Shown here one piece after another: positions 60,376 to 64,000 of a stretch of DNA of 64,000 nucleotides. The position numbers and the translations under genes are program-made. The DNA comes from Triglochin maritima (taxonomy: Eukaryota; Streptophyta; Magnoliopsida; Alismatales; Juncaginaceae). Positions within the stretch are counted from its first letter, which is position 1; each line of letters starts with the position of its first letter. Where the stretch lies: positions 35,608,201 through 35,672,200 of the forward strand of contig OY821771.1 in the NCBI GenBank assembly GCA_963682175.1, in the 5' to 3' direction. Under the pieces are notes generated by a model that saw only the letters and a program-made list of their open reading frames with translations, had not been told where the DNA came from and did not search any database.

Positions 60376-63300
60376 CAAAACACCAAGAATTAATGGCGAA
60401 CTTTCTATCTATGATTACCTCAGAAGATGAAAAGCGTAGCCGATAACTTGGCTGTTGTAGATAATCCGGTTGTTGACTTTGACAACTTTGTTACTTCTAT
60501 TACCACACATTCTTATCTCATCACAGTTGAGGATATTCAAGGCATGCTCCTTTTCATGAGCTTTGCCTAGAACGACACCTCTCTGCTAATGCTTTTGCTA
60601 ATATTGTCACCAAAGGAAATAACACTAATGGACACTCAGGATGCCCTCGAGGATGAGGATGTGGTCATGGAAACAACAAAGGAACTTATAGTGCTCCTCC
60701 TTCTAGCAACAACCACCTTAAGGCTCAAAACGACAACAATGTTAGATTTGCACCAAACTTGGACATACTACCTTATAGTGCTAATGTCGCTTTAATTTGA
60801 ACATTTAAAATACCACAAACCTTAGTGCTCATTTGGCTTATGCTTGTCATGTGTTGAATGATATATGGTGTCCGGATTTGGGTTCTACCGAACATCTAAC
60901 CAATGACATTAGTAGCATCCAATCCTCCACTAAGTACACTGACACTGACCAAATTTATGCCGCTAACGGCTCAAGTTTGCCCATTTTGCAAAATTAGTAT
61001 GTTATTGTTCATTCCTCTTCTAAAATTCTTCACATTCATAAAGTAATTTGTGTTCCATCTGTCACCAGAAAACTACTTAATCTTGCTCAAGTCATAGTTG
61101 AAAATAATGTTTATTTTGAGTTTTATCCTTTCCATTGCCTTGTGAAGGATCTATTTTCGGGTTAGGTCATACTATGTGGTCAACGTGAATGTGGTCTTTA
61201 TCTCTTTCATCTCACTACTCCTTTTACACATCTCGTGTTTTTAAGTGAAAGAGCTCCACTTGACATATGGCATCGACGAATGGGTCACCCATCTGCCCAA
61301 GTAGTTCATTCTATTGTTCATAATAATGGACTTCCTGTTACTGGTGATACTTTTTTGAACTTTTGTGATACTTGTTCCTGCTTCAAGAACAATGTTTTGA
61401 CTTTTCCTTCTTCTCCTTCAAAAAGTAATGCATCTTTAGACTTGATCTACTTTGATGTTTGGAGACCGTCCCCCATTACTTCTAAAAATGGTTTCCGTTA
61501 CGATGTTATTTCTTTGATGATTACAATAACTACACATGATTTTTTTATTGTAGCTAAGTTTGATTGTTTGAATACTTTCAAACGATTTAAAATTCAAGTT
61601 GAGACTTTCTTTTCTCTTAAAATCGAAGTTTTTCAAAGTGGTTGGAAAGGTGAATTCGCTCTGATTCTACATTAATGCAAAAGGGATCTGACACCACATT
61701 TATAGTCCTCATACTCACCAACAAAATGTGCAATTGAACGTAAACAAAGACATATTATTGATACTGGTTTAAGTTTGCTTAAACATGCCTATGTTCCTAA
61801 TATTGTCTGAGATGATGCTTTTTTCTATGATGTTTTCTTATTAGTAGACTATCATCTTGTGTTTCTGATAATTTGTCTCCTTTTCAAAAATTATTTTGTC
61901 GCTCTTTTGACTATAACACATAATTTGTGTTTGGCTGTGCTTGTTATCCTTGTCTTCGTGCTTACAATTCTAACTACAACCCTGATCTCAACTTTGTCAT
62001 TTTGGGTTTTGTGCTTATCATCGTGGTTACAAATGTTTTCATGTTGAATTTCGTCATTTATTTTTCTCCAGAAATGTGGTTTTCAATAAAATTGTTTTTC
62101 TGTTTTATGGAGCCTTACAAAGGACACCCTCTGTGGTATTTGGCAATCACGCCACTATGGCTTCCCCTGCCATACCCAAACCCAACGTAACTGACATACC
62201 CTCCTCATCACTTACAACCTACTACTTCCACATCCTCTTCTACCTCCTCATTATCTCTTCCAGAACTTAATACTACAACCAGCTCTAACTCTACCAACCC
62301 ACTACCTCCACCACCAACACACCATATGACTACATGCTCACGTGACAACACCAGACTTCCCAAAAACTTTCCCAATTATCAAATCCATATCACCACCAAA
62401 CACCCACCCCCACTTATCTCACCTTTTGAAATTGAACCTTCTTGTTATTCTAAAGCAACTAAGGATGGTAAGTGGCGTATGACTACGAGTGATGAATACA
62501 ATGCTTTGATAACTAATGGTACCTAGACCTTAGTTCCTCGGTTACCTATTACGAATCTTGTTGGGTTCAAATGGGCTTTCCATATCAAAAGAAAGTTTGA
62601 TGGTAGTGTTGAAAGCTATAAAGCCCAACTTGCTGCCAAACGGTTTCATCAGGAGGAAGGGCTTGACTACTTAGAAACTTTAGTCCAATAGTCAAACTTA
62701 TTGTTAGAGCAGTGCATAATCTTGTTGTTTCTAAACAATGACCTATTTGTCAACTTGACGTTTGCAAATCCTTCCTTCATGATGTTCTCATATAAGAGGT
62801 TTACATTTCTCAATCTCTAGTGTTCGTCGATCCCTCCTTTCCTAACCTTAAAACAAGCCCCACGTGCATTGTTTACACGCTTATCAGAGAAGCTTCTCTC
62901 CTTAGGCTTTTTACCTACAAAATCCGATACTTCATTATTTGTTCTCCATCATGTTAGGGGTATTCTCCTGATGCTAATCTACGTTGATGACGTTTTACTA
63001 ATCGACAACTCACTCACCATAATCAATCACATGATTTCTGATCTTAGTAGAGCATTTTCCCTTAAAGATTTAGGTCCTTTGCTTTATTCCAAGGTATTGA
63101 AGTGCATAACACATATGATGGTTTATTTCTCTCTCAACATAAATATATAAATGATCCATTAGTTCAAACTAACATCCAAAATGCAAAACCCATTAGCACT
63201 CCTACGAGTACCTCCATGAAATTATCCAAATATATCGGCTCTCCAATGGATGATGCCTTTAGGTATCGTAGTATTGTTGGTGCTCTACAATACATCACTA

Positions 63301-63873
63301 TAACTCATCCTGATCTTACCCATATAGTTAATAAGGTCTATCAATACATGCAACAACCCTCACTTGATCATTGGAAGGTTGTAAAACGTGCATTTTATGG
63401 TACCTCAATCATTCCATTAATGATGATCTCTTTATTCGCAAAACTTATTGTGATACTTTACATGCTTTACATAATTTTTCAGATGCTGAGTGAGCTAGAT
63501 ATCAAGATGATCGTCGCTTCACAACTGGACTATGTGTCTTTATGGGATGCAACTTGTTGGCTTGGAAATAAAAGAAAGAAGCCACAATAGCAAAATACAG
63601 CACAAAGGCTGAATTCTGCGGAGTCTCTCATGCAATGACTGAGGTTTTATGGCTCCAACACTTTCTAACAGAACTTGAGCCTCACGTATAGATCTCGGTT
63701 CCGATCCTGTATTTCACGCACTTACAAAACATGTTACTGTTGATTTTCACTTTGTCTGAGAACGTGTTGTCTCCAAGGACCTTGAAGTTCGATATGTGTG
63801 CACCAAAGATCAACTACGCCTATCTTCAGTCCAAGCTGTGCGCTGAGAGCAAACCCATTCGCTTGAGGTGGGT
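60376..63873 (+). pseudogene. Copia element F polyprotein remnant (gag to RNase H), heavily mutated
   Basis: In order on the plus strand: gag (INGELSIYDYL, frameshift, MKSVADNLAVV, FVTSITTHSYLI), a protease region (WCPDLGSTEHLTND), pre-integrase (DIWHRRMGHPSAQVVHSI), integrase pieces (LDLIYFDVW), RT (GFKWAFHIKRKFDGSVESYK near 62570, LLMLIYVDDVLLIDNS near 62970 with the YVDD catalytic motif, FSLKDLGPL), and connection/RNase H pieces (YRSIVGALQYITITHPDLTH near 63270, GVSHAMTEVLWLQ near 63630). Many stops and frameshifts. Closest in style to Retrofit/Ivana-type copia elements. Its gag N-terminal part is missing because element E begins at 60375. Confidence 0.88.
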
Positions 63874-64000
63874 TGTTAGAGATTAGTGCCCATTAGGCCC
63901 ATCTCTGGAAGATTCTAGTGATTCCTTAATGTAAAGCTCACTAGCTATGTCATAGACCTTTGTATTATCAAATCACTGATGTACTTTAGTCCCACATCTT
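63874..64000 (+). repeat. Element F 3' LTR start (runs off the window)
   Basis: TGTTAGAGATTAGTGCCC begins after the purine-rich TTGAGGTGGG at 63863-63872. It matches 35972-36050. The LTR end is outside the window. Confidence 0.8.

Noticed and set aside
36204..64000. Endogenous pararetrovirus
   Set aside because: The RT, integrase and gag signatures are of Ty1-copia and Ty3 retrotransposons with LTRs; no movement-protein or caulimovirid coat signatures were seen.

Overview
This is nuclear DNA from a flowering plant. It holds the first 23 coding exons of one host gene on the minus strand, and the rest is almost entirely stacked transposable elements. The gene is the plant TPR/NUCLEAR PORE ANCHOR homologue. 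Its first exon is GC-rich and its later exons are AT-richer; such a 5' GC gradient is common in monocots and is only a weak hint of origin. Nothing bacterial or organellar is seen.

Layout. 161-1150: LINE 3' fragment in the last visible NUA intron. 1415-17146: NUA coding part, 812 codons, with transposon debris in its introns (a hAT-like MITE with an 8-bp target duplication, RTE LINE tails, a SINE-like piece). 17160-17261: likely NUA promoter and leader motifs. About 17504-19912: decayed hAT transposon. 20000-22260: unclassified repeats. 22266-27646: Ty3-like solo LTR (TSD ATAAG) holding a non-autonomous CACTA element (TSD TAT), which holds another solo LTR (TSD TAGTC). 28589-30545: solo LTR (TSD GTACC). 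31654-32759: second CACTA copy (TSD TTG). 32784-34452: solo LTR (TSD GTCAA).

36204-40141 is a copia element with two near-identical LTRs and gag, protease and integrase but no reverse transcriptase (TSD TAATC). It sits in the 3' LTR of an Athila-like Ty3 element on the minus strand (40147-48703), which is also split by a 2.8-kb solo LTR (TSD TCTTT). A second Athila-like element on the plus strand (48704-53012) abuts it head to head. Then comes a SIRE-like copia on the minus strand (53013-60375) that has gag only and is split by another 2.8-kb solo LTR, and finally a decayed copia on the plus strand (60376 to the right edge) with protease, integrase, RT and RNase H remnants.

The most unusual signal is the palindrome CGGTCGACCG. 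It is repeated in arrays inside LTRs of several apparently unrelated families, and repeatedly occurs as pairs whose starts lie 21-22 bp apart, about two helical turns. In the LTR at 28589-30545 these pairs form a degenerate array of about 72 bp per unit. No intact transposon protein gene is present; only NUA looks like a functional gene, and its 3' part lies beyond the left edge.
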